Assembly (NCBI GenBank): GCA_020721025.1
Contig: DYNO01000038.1
Location: forward strand, 1 to 20,254
Direction: 5' to 3'
DNA: 20,254 nucleotides
From: Thiomargarita sp.
Lineage (GTDB): Bacteria > Pseudomonadota > Gammaproteobacteria > Beggiatoales > Beggiatoaceae
Made by a program: the position numbers and the translations under genes. The notes beneath the pieces are model-generated. The model did no database searches, was not told the DNA's origin, and saw only the letters and a program-made list of their open reading frames with translations. Positions 1-8,345 of the stretch are shown here, one piece after another (positions within the stretch are counted from its first letter, which is position 1; each line of letters opens with the position of its first letter).

Positions 1-226
1 GAGATGAAACTTCACTGTACCAAGGGAATTTCACTCGTAGCACTTTGATGTAATATTGATATGCCGCAGCTTTAGACCACTTATTAACCAATTGACCAGA
101 TTCATCTTTTTGGCTAAAGTAGTCTAAAATCTGATTGTAGCAGTGTCTTCTATGTCCGCACGCTTTGTTGAGATAATCTTTCTGTTCAGGCGTGGGACGT
201 AGTTCTATTTTGTGCGCGAGTAACAT
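1..226 (-). CDS. tnpB: IS200/IS605-family TnpB (OrfB) protein, N-terminal part, cut by window edge
   Basis: An open frame on the minus strand begins with ATG at 226 and runs off the left end (75 codons seen). The protein starts MLLAHKIELRPTPEQKDYL and continues with a CGHRRHCYNQIL-like stretch. This is the N-terminal helix-turn-helix region typical of OrfB/TnpB of IS200/IS605 and IS1341 elements (KxxLxPTxEQ, then a helix ending in R..YN). Members of this family are RNA-guided nucleases linked to transposons. The RuvC-like catalytic part would lie outside the window, so I cannot say whether it is intact. A canonical promoter lies just upstream at 253-281. The ribosome site is weak (GAAACAG). 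Family assignment rests on recognised motifs, not on a search. Confidence 0.8.
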   Translation of the reverse strand, partial: MLLAHKIELRPTPEQKDYLNKACGHRRHCYNQILDYFSQKDESGQLVNKWSKAAAYQYYIKVLRVKFPWYSEVSS

Positions 227-252
227 GTCTGTTTCATAATAAAACAGAATAA

Positions 253-281
253 ATCATAGTAAAATGAGTGATAGTTGTCAA
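253..281 (-). promoter_or_regulatory. Sigma70-type promoter for tnpB
   Basis: On the minus strand TTGACA (281-276) is followed after exactly 17 bases by TATGAT (258-253). Transcription would start near 246, about 20 bases before the tnpB ATG at 226. A perfect -35 and five of six bases in the -10 at ideal spacing make this one of the best promoters in the window. Confidence 0.65.
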
Positions 282-300
282 CCTGCCCATTCCCAGAATT

Positions 301-336
301 AGGGCGGGTAAACGATAAACTTGTTTTACCCACCCT
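301..336. repeat. Palindrome between tkt and tnpB (REP-like or IS end hairpin)
   Basis: Arms 301-312 and 325-336 are complementary at 11 of 12 positions (AGGGCGGGTAAA against TTTACCCACCCT). The one mismatch becomes a G-U pair in minus-strand RNA, so a 12-bp stem with a 12-base loop can form there. It lies 22 bases past the tkt stop and upstream of the tnpB promoter. It has no T-tract on either side, so it is not a classical terminator. It may be the left-end hairpin of the IS200/IS605 element, or a dispersed REP-type palindrome. Only one copy is in the window. Confidence 0.6.
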
Positions 337-358
337 ACATGACTTGTTTACTGCCGAG

Positions 359-2347
359 TTATCCGATAGATTCCACGGTTTTTACCACATTTTCCACTGT
401 CATGCCAAAATATTGCATCAATTGGTCGCCGGGGGCAGATTCGCCAAAACGATCAATCCCGATCACTTTTCCTTTGCAACCCGCGTATTTATACCAACCG
501 CTGGTGACTCCTGCTTCGATGACGACCCGCGCTGCAACATTTGAAGGAAGTACAGATTCACGATAACTTTCTTCTTGTGCCTCAAATACATCCACTGCTG
601 GCATCGACACCACCCGCACTTTTTTACTTGTCAATTGGGCAGCCGCATTCACGGCTAATTCTACTTCTGAACCCGTTGCAATTAAAATGACATCCGGCGT
701 ACCTTCACAGTCTTTTAACACATAACCCCCCCGATAAATTGCTGTAATTTGGGCTTCAGTACGCGGTTGATGTGCCAAATTTTGCCGAGAGAAAATCAAA
801 CTGCTGGGCCCATTGCGCCGTTCAATCGCAAATTTCCATGCTACGGCAGATTCGACAGCATCGCAGGGTCGCCACACTGACATGTTAGGAATTAAGCGCA
901 AACTGGCTGTTTGTTCAACGGGTTGATGGGTGGGCCCGTCTTCGCCCAATCCGATAGAATCATGGGTGAATACGAAAATGGATTGTACTTTCATCAATGC
1001 TGCCATCCGTAAGGCGTTGCGAGCATATTCTGAAAACATCAAAAACGTTGCACCGTAGGGAATCAAGCCACCGTGTAATGAAATGCCGTTCATGATGGCG
1101 GACATGCCAAATTCACGCACACCGTAAAAAACATAATTGCCGGCGGGATCGTCTTGAATGCCTTTGCAACCAGACCACAAGGTTAAATTTGACCCAGCTA
1201 AATCGGCAGAACCGCCCAATAATTCAGGTAACAGGGGCCCATAACCGTTTAACGCATTTTGTGAGGCTTTGCGAGAAGCGATTTTTTCTGTTTTGGCATT
1301 GACGGCTGCAACATATGCAGTTGATTTTTCTTGCCAATCCGCCGGTAACTCCCCTTTAATCACCCGACGTTCCAATTCACTTGCCAACGCGGGATGTTCT
1401 TTTTGGTAATCGGCGAAGGTGGCAGTCCAAGCTTGTTCGGCTTGCGCGCCCTTGGTTTTGGCATCCCATGCAGCATAAATTTCGCTAGGAATTTCAAACG
1501 GGGCGTGTGTCCAACCAAGATTTTCACGAGTCAATGCAATTTCTTTATCGCCCAATGCTGCGCCATGACATTCTTCTTTGCCCTGTTTATTTGGCGAACC
1601 GAAGCCAATAATCGTTTGGCAACAAATTAACGATGGTTTATCAGTGGTAGCCCGTGCTTGTTCAATGGCTTGCTTGATGGCTTCAGAATTGTGTCCATCC
1701 ACTTTAGGCACCACATGCCAACCGTAGGCTTCAAAGCGTTTCGGCGTATCATCGGCAAACCAACCATGCACTTCACCGTCGATGGAAATGCCGTTATCAT
1801 CATAAAAAGCAATCAATTTGCCCAATTTCAACTTACCCGCCAGCGAACATGCTTCGTGGGAAATCCCTTCCATCATGCAACCATCGCCTAAAAACACGTA
1901 GGTATGATGATCGAATAAAGTGTAATTGGGACGATTAAATTGTGCCGCTAAGGTTTTTTCAGCAATTGCCATCCCGACTGCATTGGTAATACCTTGTCCC
2001 AATGGGCCCGTTGTGGTTTCCACCCCCGGCGTATAGCCATATTCTGGATGCCCCGGAGTTTTTGAATGTAACTGACGGAATTTTTTCAATTCTTCAATTG
2101 GTAAATCGTAACCCGACAAATGTAATAAGGAATAAATCAACATTGAACCATGACCATTTGACAACATAAAACGATCTCGATTACACCATTTCGGGTTGCT
2201 CGGATTATGTTGTAAGTAGTCATTCCACAACACTTCGGCAATATCCGCCATGCCCATCGGCGCGCCGGGATGCCCAGAATTGGCTTTTTGTACCGCATCC
2301 ATACTCAGTGCGCGTACTGCGTTGGCAATTTCTCTACGTGTTGGCAT
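359..2347 (-). CDS. tkt: Transketolase
   Basis: Thiamine-diphosphate enzyme that moves two-carbon ketol units between sugar phosphates in the pentose phosphate and Calvin cycles. The chosen start (2347) gives 662 residues, as in E. coli TktA (663). It has an excellent AAGGAGG site five bases upstream. The frame could extend to 2398, but the extra 17 residues lack family similarity. Visible landmarks: SGHPGAPMG with His26, SNGHGS with His66, TTGPLGQGI, the cofactor motif GDGCMMEG (154-161) ending in the DNG of FYDDNG (183-185), catalytic Glu412 in REFGM, and DSIGLGEDGPTHQP (His474) of the substrate channel. The C-terminal regulatory-type domain is complete. The gene appears monocistronic: a terminator separates it from apaH, and it ends close to the tnpB element. 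Confidence 0.97.
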   Translation of the reverse strand: MPTRREIANAVRALSMDAVQKANSGHPGAPMGMADIAEVLWNDYLQHNPSNPKWCNRDRFMLSNGHGSMLIYSLLHLSGYDLPIEELKKFRQLHSKTPGHPEYGYTPGVETTTGPLGQGITNAVGMAIAEKTLAAQFNRPNYTLFDHHTYVFLGDGCMMEGISHEACSLAGKLKLGKLIAFYDDNGISIDGEVHGWFADDTPKRFEAYGWHVVPKVDGHNSEAIKQAIEQARATTDKPSLICCQTIIGFGSPNKQGKEECHGAALGDKEIALTRENLGWTHAPFEIPSEIYAAWDAKTKGAQAEQAWTATFADYQKEHPALASELERRVIKGELPADWQEKSTAYVAAVNAKTEKIASRKASQNALNGYGPLLPELLGGSADLAGSNLTLWSGCKGIQDDPAGNYVFYGVREFGMSAIMNGISLHGGLIPYGATFLMFSEYARNALRMAALMKVQSIFVFTHDSIGLGEDGPTHQPVEQTASLRLIPNMSVWRPCDAVESAVAWKFAIERRNGPSSLIFSRQNLAHQPRTEAQITAIYRGGYVLKDCEGTPDVILIATGSEVELAVNAAAQLTSKKVRVVSMPAVDVFEAQEESYRESVLPSNVAARVVIEAGVTSGWYKYAGCKGKVIGIDRFGESAPGDQLMQYFGMTVENVVKTVESIG

Positions 2348-2410
2348 AGTTTTCCTCCTTCTAGGGGTTAAAAATGTAGTTGAAATGTGACGTGGCATGT
2401 CATGAACGTA

Positions 2411-2439
2411 ATTGTACCGATAGCCACGTCAGTATGCAA
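2411..2439 (-). promoter_or_regulatory. Candidate tkt promoter
   Basis: Minus strand TTGCAT (2439-2434), 17 bases, then TACAAT (2416-2411). The -10 matches five of six consensus bases; the -35 only three. A start near 2404 would give a leader of about 57 bases before the tkt ATG. It lies downstream of the apaH terminator, as an independent tkt promoter should. Confidence 0.35.
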
Positions 2440-2633
2440 AAAAGAAGAGTCGATTGCTGAATTATTTTAGATTTTCCATAAGACGATACAGATTTTTTAA
2501 TTGATGACGAGCGGTGAAGTTGATTGTTGAAAGGGAAACGATGGAATTGGTTAACAGGAGTTTAGTCGATAATAATTCATGGAGCTAAACAGAATATCTA
2601 ATAAAATCATGATAATACATTCCAATTCTCAGT
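2440..2633. other. Intergenic DNA between apaH terminator and tkt promoter
   Basis: AT-rich sequence within the 380-bp gap between apaH and tkt. I see no open frame with a ribosome site, no RNA gene and no clear repeat here. It may hold tkt control sites that I cannot identify. Confidence 0.4.
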
Positions 2634-2662
2634 AAAAACGATGGGAGTCGTACCACCTCCCA
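2634..2662 (-). terminator. Rho-independent terminator after apaH
   Basis: Minus strand TGGGAG (2662-2657), a nine-base loop, CTCCCA (2647-2642), then TCG and a run of five T (2638-2634). It lies 66 bases past the apaH stop and would separate apaH from tkt. The stem is short (6 bp) but GC-rich. Confidence 0.55.
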
Positions 2663-2727
2663 GAATTTTCCCTTTACCGATTCAAGCCTGATGCCCATAG
2701 GATCGCCTGATTTGGTCATTCCAACGG

Positions 2728-3567
2728 TTAATCCGACTTGGCAGGCACGGCTTCGCCCTTACATTTGACACTGAAAACTGTTTCATCTTCAAGCCGCAAC
2801 GCGGTCAATGCCCCTCCCCACAAACAACCACTATCTAACGCATAAATACCTGATTCTGCATGATATCCCAAAGTTGACCAATGCCCAAAAATGATACGCA
2901 TACCTTGACTGCAACGAGTCGGATGCTGAAACCACGGCACTTCTTCACCTTTATTTTTATCGGGCGAACCTTTTTTATCGAGTGCCAACTTACCGTTTAA
3001 ATCACAATAACGTAACCGAGTAAAACAATTGGTGATGAAACGTAATCGTCCCCAACTTGATAATTTATTTGACCATTCTTTCGGTTTATCTCCATACATT
3101 TTTCCCAAGTACGCATTAAAATTTTCACTACGCAACGCGGCTTCCACCTCATGCGCGCATTGATTCGCCAAGGAAAAATCCCATTGTGGAGCTAACCCCG
3201 CGTGAACCATCGTAAAATTTAATTGTGCATCATGGTGCAAAAATGGACGATGCCGTAACCACGTTAATAATTCTTGACAATCAGCGGCGTGCAAAATATC
3301 GGTAATAGTGTCTTCGTCGGGATCGTGATATTTGGTGTAGCCTTCGGCAACGGCAAGTAGATGTAAATCGTGATTGCCTAACACGGTAATGGCATGATCA
3401 CCCAATTGTTTAAAAAATCGTAATACTTCCAACGAGTTCGGTCCACGATTCACCAAATCCCCAGTACACCATAAATAATCAGTTTGCGGGTTAAATTGGA
3501 TCAATTCAAGCAATTGTTGCAACTCAGTGAAGCATCCTTGAATATCTCCAACGGCATACGTTGACAT
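2728..3567 (-). CDS. apaH: Symmetrical bis(5'-nucleosyl)-tetraphosphatase (Ap4A hydrolase)
   Basis: Cleaves diadenosine tetraphosphate into two ADP and can also decap Np4-capped RNA; cytoplasmic. The 279 residues match the E. coli enzyme (280). The metallophosphatase motifs are in order: GDIQGC (7-12, the GDxHG-type block), GDLVNRGP (36-43), LGNHD (63-67), HAGLAPQWD, and FGHWSTLG near the C-terminus, followed by LDSGCLWGG. The start is supported by AAAAGGA seven bases upstream. The familiar ksgA/apaG neighbours are absent. Instead the gene follows the histidine kinase with a 191-bp gap, so it is probably transcribed on its own and ended by the hairpin at 2634-2662. Confidence 0.96.
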   Translation of the reverse strand: MSTYAVGDIQGCFTELQQLLELIQFNPQTDYLWCTGDLVNRGPNSLEVLRFFKQLGDHAITVLGNHDLHLLAVAEGYTKYHDPDEDTITDILHAADCQELLTWLRHRPFLHHDAQLNFTMVHAGLAPQWDFSLANQCAHEVEAALRSENFNAYLGKMYGDKPKEWSNKLSSWGRLRFITNCFTRLRYCDLNGKLALDKKGSPDKNKGEEVPWFQHPTRCSQGMRIIFGHWSTLGYHAESGIYALDSGCLWGGALTALRLEDETVFSVKCKGEAVPAKSD

Positions 3568-3674
3568 GGAAAAAATCCTTTTAATTGAATTAATTAAGTA
3601 ACATGCAAGTGATGGGATAATCTCAATCGGTCATTCATACTTTGGCGTTACGCATTGACCCAAATAGTTATCAG

Positions 3675-3724
3675 GAAAACAGCAAGTTATGATGATTGTT
3701 GTTGATAGATAACATCCTGTTTTC
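3675..3724. repeat. Inverted repeat between the histidine kinase and apaH
   Basis: Arms GAAAACAG (3675-3682) and CTGTTTTC (3717-3724) are perfectly complementary. An inner GTTAT/ATAAC pair extends the stem after a three-base internal loop. It lies 35 bases past the kinase stop, so it may act as its transcription end, but no T-run follows on the minus strand. It could equally be an operator upstream of apaH. Confidence 0.45.
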
Positions 3725-3758
3725 AAAATATATTTTTATGTCAATAAGCAACTGCGTG

Positions 3759-6707
3759 TTAATCAAGATGAGTGTTCGCATTGGGAAATGAATCTGTGGC
3801 TTGTTTCAGTAACTCATGGATTTCTGAAAGTAATTTATTTTTATCATAGACGCTTTTTTGAAATACATTTTGTACTTGGCTACGCAACCTCATGCGATCT
3901 TCGCTGGTGATGTCCTTGGCAGTCAACACAACCACTGGAATTTTACGCCATTCTTGATTTTGACGTAACAGAGTCACAAATTCAAAGCCATCCATTTCTG
4001 GCATCATTAAATCCAATAAAATCAAGTCAGGCTGTTGTTTCGCCATCTTTTCCATGCCTTCCCGCCCATTATTTGCAGTGACGACCATCAAGCCCCCCTT
4101 GGTGAGCATGAGTTCCATCATTTCCTGCGTGGTGGGATCATCTTCAACAATCAATACGAGATGTTTTTTACTTCCATTCAGATACTTAGATAATACTGCA
4201 TCCAATTGTTCACGATTAATTGGCTTAATTAAATATTCTGTTGCACCCAGCGAAAATCCCAGTCGTTTATCTTCCACAATGGATGCCATAATCACGGGAA
4301 TATGCGCCAAACTCGGATCAGTTTTCAGCGCGGACAGTACCATCCAACCGTCCATTCCCGGCATCATCACATCTAAAGTAATGGCATCTGGGCGAATTTT
4401 ACGGGCAAGTCGCAAGCCTTCGTCGCCCCCCGTCGCCACGACCACTTGATAGCCCAACTTGGTCAAATAGGTTCTAAATAAATCACGCACGGCAATATCG
4501 TCATCAATGACCAGAACACAACGTTGCGTTCGCTCGACTTCAATATTGTCATCTCCGTCATGTAATTCAATCGCATAGCTGATTTTTTCGGGCAATTCGG
4601 GCTTGTGAGAACGGGTGGGGAGGCGAACGATGAAGGTGCTACCCTGCCCAAATTCACTCAGCACTTGAATGCTTCCGCCCATCATTTCCGTAAAACGTTT
4701 GGTGATGACCAATCCTAAACCGGTGCCGCCATATTTGCGCGTCGTTGAAGCATCGGCTTGCGTAAAGGCTTGAAATAGCTTGTGTTGTTGTTCATCGGTC
4801 ATGCCAATTCCATTGTCTTTGACGCAAAATTCCACCCACGAAGTATCCTCTAACGTTTCTTGCTTGACCGAGATTTCTATCACACCCTGTTCGGTAAATT
4901 TGCACGCATTACTCAACAAATTGAGCAAAGATTGTCGCACCTTGGTCAAATCGGCGTGCATTTGTCCCAAATTGCTGTTATCGTAGTTGATTTTAATACA
5001 ATTACCGTGTCTATCCGCCAAGGGCTGTACGGTGGTAATCACTTCATCTAACATGAGATGCAATTCAAAAGTTTCCAAATACAATTCCATTTTGCCGGCT
5101 TCGATTTTAGAAATATCGAGAACATCATTGATAAGACTCAATAAATGTTTTCCCGCAGCATGAATTTTATGTAAATCGCGCTCAAATCCCTGATCGACTA
5201 ACTCTGCCGCATCTTCTTGCAACATTTCGCTGTAGCCAATGATCGCATTTAGCGGGGTGCGTAACTCATGACTCATATTCGCAATAAACTGACTTTTGGT
5301 GAGATTTGCAGTTTCCGCTTGCTCCTTTGCCTGACGCAATTCTTCCATATAGGATTCTAACTCATTGGAATATTCGACTAATTGAGTTTCTCGATCCATC
5401 AAATAATTCGCCATCGCTCGAAATGAATCCGCCAATTGCCCTAGTTCATCCTTGCGTTGCACATCTAACGTGATGTCAAAATCGCTTTCACCCAAACGTC
5501 GGGTCGCGACCAGAAATTGACTCAGCGGTTCAGTTACTTGAAAATGTAAAATGGAATAAGTGATGTAAACCACGATGATCAGCGCGATCAGGCTCAATAA
5601 TAAAATATATCGGGCACTTTCCCAAGCAGCAAGGGTGAAAATAGATTTCGGCAAGACGGTGACAAAATACCAATCTGGCGAGGTGATTTGACTGATAGCA
5701 AGATAGCTGTGGCTGAGTTCATCTTTGAGTATTTTTTTAGAGCCTTGAGTTTGCGTAGCTAGGGTATAAATCCGTTTTAATGCGTCGTCACCATTGTCTT
5801 GAATGGAAAAATTGCCCCCTCGCTCCATAATTTCTTCATTCCACGTTGGATGAGCGATCAACTTGCCATCTTTGCGAAAAATAATATTGTAACTTTGTTC
5901 TATATATTTGTTTTTAGCGGTGCGCTCTACGATTTCCTGAAATTCAACGTCCTGCCCAATCGATGCAACATGTTGATGATTAAAGTCAATGGGAGAAATG
6001 ACAGAAATAAGCCATTTATTTGCTGCTTTCTCGAAATAAATGCCCGTCCAAACAGTTTTGCGTTCTGGATTATGCGCGACATCGGATACTCGAAAATATT
6101 CTTGCGTCGCAAGATCAAACTTTGCGGGATTGTTTTCGCACCACCAAGGATAATCAGACCAATAGAGAATCATTCCATTGTATTCTGATAACATCAGGTA
6201 AATATTGGGAAATCGACTGTTCCATGCCTTGCCATAATTGGTGACGAGCGCGTGCCAGCGAACCATGCGTTGTTTGAATTGCGTATCTAGTTGCGTGGGC
6301 GAATTGAGATAAATACAAGCCTGTTCAGGAATATTGACCCGGGTTCGCATGGCACCATCAGGGGATTGTGTCACCAATTGGTCGAATGGACGGGTGATTT
6401 CATCAAATGGGAATACCGAATGACTGGCTTCGTGGATTAAATCGTCGAGTATTTCTTGTTTCAAGGCAAGGAGATTATGTTCAGCTTGCTCAAATAATAA
6501 ATTTTCCTGCACAGAGCGTCCAGAAACATAGGTTTGCAATTGGAACAAAGCTTGCTGTTCTATTTTGGCGGCAACTTGCAAATAGCTCAGTATTGCAGTC
6601 AGAAACAAGACCACAGTGACCCACGCACCAATTTTCAAAGTGATATTACGGGTAAGAGAACCTTTGCCGGGTAGGGTAAATCGTTTTCTACGCATGTGGT
6701 TAGTCAT
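3759..6707 (-). CDS. Membrane hybrid sensor histidine kinase with Cache-type sensor and two receiver domains
   Basis: 982 residues. TM1 at about 26-46, a periplasmic sensor of about 310 residues resembling a double Cache domain (47-360), TM2 at about 367-387, HAMP (388-440), coiled coil (440-470), HisKA with phospho-acceptor His480 in NMSHELRTPLN, and HATPase with N600, DNGIG (631-635) and GGTGLGL (660-666). Then REC1 (about 729-843; acidic DDD 735-737, Asp779, Lys828) and REC2 (about 849-968; ED 855-856, Asp899, Thr929, Lys951). All catalytic residues are present. REC2 has KS instead of the usual KP after its lysine. There is no DNA-binding output and no adjacent response regulator, so the partner and signal are unknown. 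A perfect TATAAT lies 24 bases before the ATG, but no good ribosome site; Met5 is an alternative start. Confidence 0.93.
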   Translation of the reverse strand: MTNHMRRKRFTLPGKGSLTRNITLKIGAWVTVVLFLTAILSYLQVAAKIEQQALFQLQTYVSGRSVQENLLFEQAEHNLLALKQEILDDLIHEASHSVFPFDEITRPFDQLVTQSPDGAMRTRVNIPEQACIYLNSPTQLDTQFKQRMVRWHALVTNYGKAWNSRFPNIYLMLSEYNGMILYWSDYPWWCENNPAKFDLATQEYFRVSDVAHNPERKTVWTGIYFEKAANKWLISVISPIDFNHQHVASIGQDVEFQEIVERTAKNKYIEQSYNIIFRKDGKLIAHPTWNEEIMERGGNFSIQDNGDDALKRIYTLATQTQGSKKILKDELSHSYLAISQITSPDWYFVTVLPKSIFTLAAWESARYILLLSLIALIIVVYITYSILHFQVTEPLSQFLVATRRLGESDFDITLDVQRKDELGQLADSFRAMANYLMDRETQLVEYSNELESYMEELRQAKEQAETANLTKSQFIANMSHELRTPLNAIIGYSEMLQEDAAELVDQGFERDLHKIHAAGKHLLSLINDVLDISKIEAGKMELYLETFELHLMLDEVITTVQPLADRHGNCIKINYDNSNLGQMHADLTKVRQSLLNLLSNACKFTEQGVIEISVKQETLEDTSWVEFCVKDNGIGMTDEQQHKLFQAFTQADASTTRKYGGTGLGLVITKRFTEMMGGSIQVLSEFGQGSTFIVRLPTRSHKPELPEKISYAIELHDGDDNIEVERTQRCVLVIDDDIAVRDLFRTYLTKLGYQVVVATGGDEGLRLARKIRPDAITLDVMMPGMDGWMVLSALKTDPSLAHIPVIMASIVEDKRLGFSLGATEYLIKPINREQLDAVLSKYLNGSKKHLVLIVEDDPTTQEMMELMLTKGGLMVVTANNGREGMEKMAKQQPDLILLDLMMPEMDGFEFVTLLRQNQEWRKIPVVVLTAKDITSEDRMRLRSQVQNVFQKSVYDKNKLLSEIHELLKQATDSFPNANTHLD

Positions 6708-6730
6708 CAGTGGAACAGGGCAACGGGGGT

Positions 6731-6760
6731 ATTATAGCGGTTTTTTTTGCGTCATTGTAA
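6731..6760 (-). promoter_or_regulatory. Promoter for the hybrid histidine kinase
   Basis: Minus strand TTACAA (6760-6755), 18 bases, then a perfect TATAAT (6736-6731). Transcription would begin about 6724, leaving a leader of only some 17 bases before ATG 6707 and no clear Shine-Dalgarno sequence in it. Confidence 0.5.
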
Positions 6761-6882
6761 GAAGTGGTGCAAACAAAGTTATTTGTTAAAAATTGTTGTT
6801 ATTACAGCGGTTCTTTTCGCTATCAATGCCTCGGATAATTTTGAATCTTGTATGGCTGAGGAACGACAAAAAACTCGTTTCA

Positions 6883-7001
6883 ACGTGATGCTCGACTTTT
6901 TTTACTCGATTGATTTCAATCATAACAAAATATTGAGATACTCCGTGCTACGGAGCTTTATTCAATAAAAACAATTAATTACAAAAAGTCGAATATCACG
7001 T
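6883..7001. repeat. 119-bp imperfect palindromic element with 19-bp terminal inverted repeats
   Basis: The ends, 6883-6901 (starts ACGTGATG) and 6983-7001 (ends ATCACGT), are inverted copies matching at 17 of 19 positions. Near the centre are TATTGA (6931-6936) and TCAATA (6961-6966 area), enclosing a perfect CTCCG-TGCTA-CGGAG hairpin (6941-6955). A further small hairpin GATTG-ATTT-CAATC is at 6908-6921. It lies in the 329-bp gap between the oxidoreductase gene's end and the kinase promoter. It has the look of a miniature mobile element or a long cruciform-forming repeat. No open frame there has a ribosome site. Confidence 0.55.
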
Positions 7002-7036
7002 CATATCAACCGGATAGGTTTGAGTTTTCCTTTTAA

Positions 7037-7987
7037 TTACATCTGCAAGACAATTTTCCCGCGCGTATGAAAACGACTAATTTGTTCAAGGGCTTTTGCT
7101 GCCTCCGCCAAGGGATAGACAGCATTGAGATGAACTTTCACCTTATCTGCTTCAATCCATTGACGAATATGTGCAAGTTGCGGTACATGGGGCTGTACAA
7201 AAACATAGCGATAAGAGATTTTACCCGCGGCGATACATTCTGCGTTTCCTTCTGGGTCTAAAATGGACACCAAACGTCCGCCCATTTTCACACAGTCATA
7301 ACCTTTCAGCAAAGTTTCCGCCCCCACACAGTCAAAAACAACATCGACTCCGTCCGGCGCAACTGCCCGTAAAGATTCACGAAAATCGCCTTGAGTGTAG
7401 TCTATTGTGATATCTGCTTCCAAAGTTTTCAAATACTCATGGTTTTTTTCACTGGCAAGCGCGATAACCTTTGCTCCCTGAGCCTTTGCCAACTGTACTG
7501 CGAACGAACCTACGCCTCCCGATGCCCCTAAAACCATCAAAGTTTCATTGGCTTGCAAATTCGCGGCGACAAAAATAGATTGATACGCCGTCAATGCCGC
7601 TAGGGGTACTGCTGCCGCTTCTTCAAACGATAAATTATTAGGTTTATGCGCAAGATAGCTTTCTGGCAAGGTCATCCATTCCGCATAACTGCCATGTTGT
7701 ACCACCGGACGACGGCAATACGCAAACACTTGATCGCCCACTTGAAATCGCTGCGCGCTGTAGCCCACCTCTTCAACCACGCCCGCCATATCCCAACCTA
7801 AAACCAAAGGAAATTGATGCGGTATGCGCTCTTTTAAGCGTCCATTCAAAATCTTCCAATCCACAGGATTCACCCCCGCTGCCTTCACTCGCACCAAAAC
7901 TTCCCCTTCGGCGGGACGAGGTTGGGGTAATTCTGCCAATTTTAATTGTCCAAGTCCACCAAATTCGTGAATTAATATTGCTCGCAT
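7037..7987 (-). CDS. MDR-superfamily NAD(P)H-dependent oxidoreductase (zinc-free quinone-reductase type)
   Basis: 316 residues of the medium-chain dehydrogenase/reductase superfamily. The GroES-like N-terminal half has AAGVNPVDWKI (36-46) and LGWDMAGVVEEVG (63-75). The cofactor-binding Rossmann half has VLGASGGVGSFAVQLAK (152-168), then IDY and a DVVFDCVG segment. The catalytic and structural zinc cysteines of true alcohol dehydrogenases are missing, which fits the quinone oxidoreductase / enoyl reductase branch. The substrate cannot be told. The start has AGGA seven bases upstream, inside the last codons of the zinc-ribbon gene, only 8 bases away. The two are thus almost certainly one transcript with coupled translation. 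Confidence 0.9.
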   Translation of the reverse strand: MRAILIHEFGGLGQLKLAELPQPRPAEGEVLVRVKAAGVNPVDWKILNGRLKERIPHQFPLVLGWDMAGVVEEVGYSAQRFQVGDQVFAYCRRPVVQHGSYAEWMTLPESYLAHKPNNLSFEEAAAVPLAALTAYQSIFVAANLQANETLMVLGASGGVGSFAVQLAKAQGAKVIALASEKNHEYLKTLEADITIDYTQGDFRESLRAVAPDGVDVVFDCVGAETLLKGYDCVKMGGRLVSILDPEGNAECIAAGKISYRYVFVQPHVPQLAHIRQWIEADKVKVHLNAVYPLAEAAKALEQISRFHTRGKIVLQM

Positions 7988-7995
7988 GATCGTTC

Positions 7996-8310
7996 CTAAT
8001 CGCTAATAATTTTTGAGAAATCGGGCAACGTTTCGGACTTGCCACGCTCCATGTAACGGCTTTCATTGCCGCGCCGCGTCACATTTTCATACACCCCATC
8101 ATCACGTTTCACCAGTTTAGTGAAGCCTAAATCGCGCAGTTCTGCGTTACTTTTAGGGATACTCAATCCAGCAAGCGTGATTCGCTTTCGCACCGGTGTT
8201 TTGCATTGTGGGCACTCGGTGAGGCTATCTTCTTTAATCGATTGATAAATTTCAAATATCTTGCCTAAAGCACAAGGTTCTCCAAGATGTTCATAGTCAT
8301 ACATTGGCAT
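7996..8310 (-). CDS. FmdB-like small zinc-ribbon protein with altered first metal knuckle
   Basis: 104 residues. The start MPMYDYE, the block FEIYQSIKEDSL and TECPQC match the FmdB/CxxC_CxxC-SSSS family (normally MPxYEYxCxxCGxxFE..q). Here the first CxxC is replaced: His8 sits at the first cysteine position and the next cysteine is Cys13, with a loop about four residues longer. The second knuckle Cys33-Cys36 is intact. A His-Cys-Cys-Cys zinc site is possible. The C-terminal 60 residues are charged and I do not recognise them. The family is small and of uncertain role; FmdB was proposed as a regulator of formamidase and amidase genes. AGGAGGTG six bases upstream fixes the start. It is the first gene of a two-gene unit with the oxidoreductase. 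Confidence 0.75.
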   Translation of the reverse strand: MPMYDYEHLGEPCALGKIFEIYQSIKEDSLTECPQCKTPVRKRITLAGLSIPKSNAELRDLGFTKLVKRDDGVYENVTRRGNESRYMERGKSETLPDFSKIISD

Positions 8311-8345
8311 TATTCACCTCCTATCTACATGGTATCATCTTTTTT

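Noticed and set aside
359..566. Short plus-strand frames overlapping the tkt 3' end
   Set aside because: They are shadows of the tkt coding sequence without ribosome sites or family likeness.
6747..6968. 73-residue plus-strand frame before the oxidoreductase
   Set aside because: It has no ribosome site, overlaps the kinase promoter and runs into the palindromic element.
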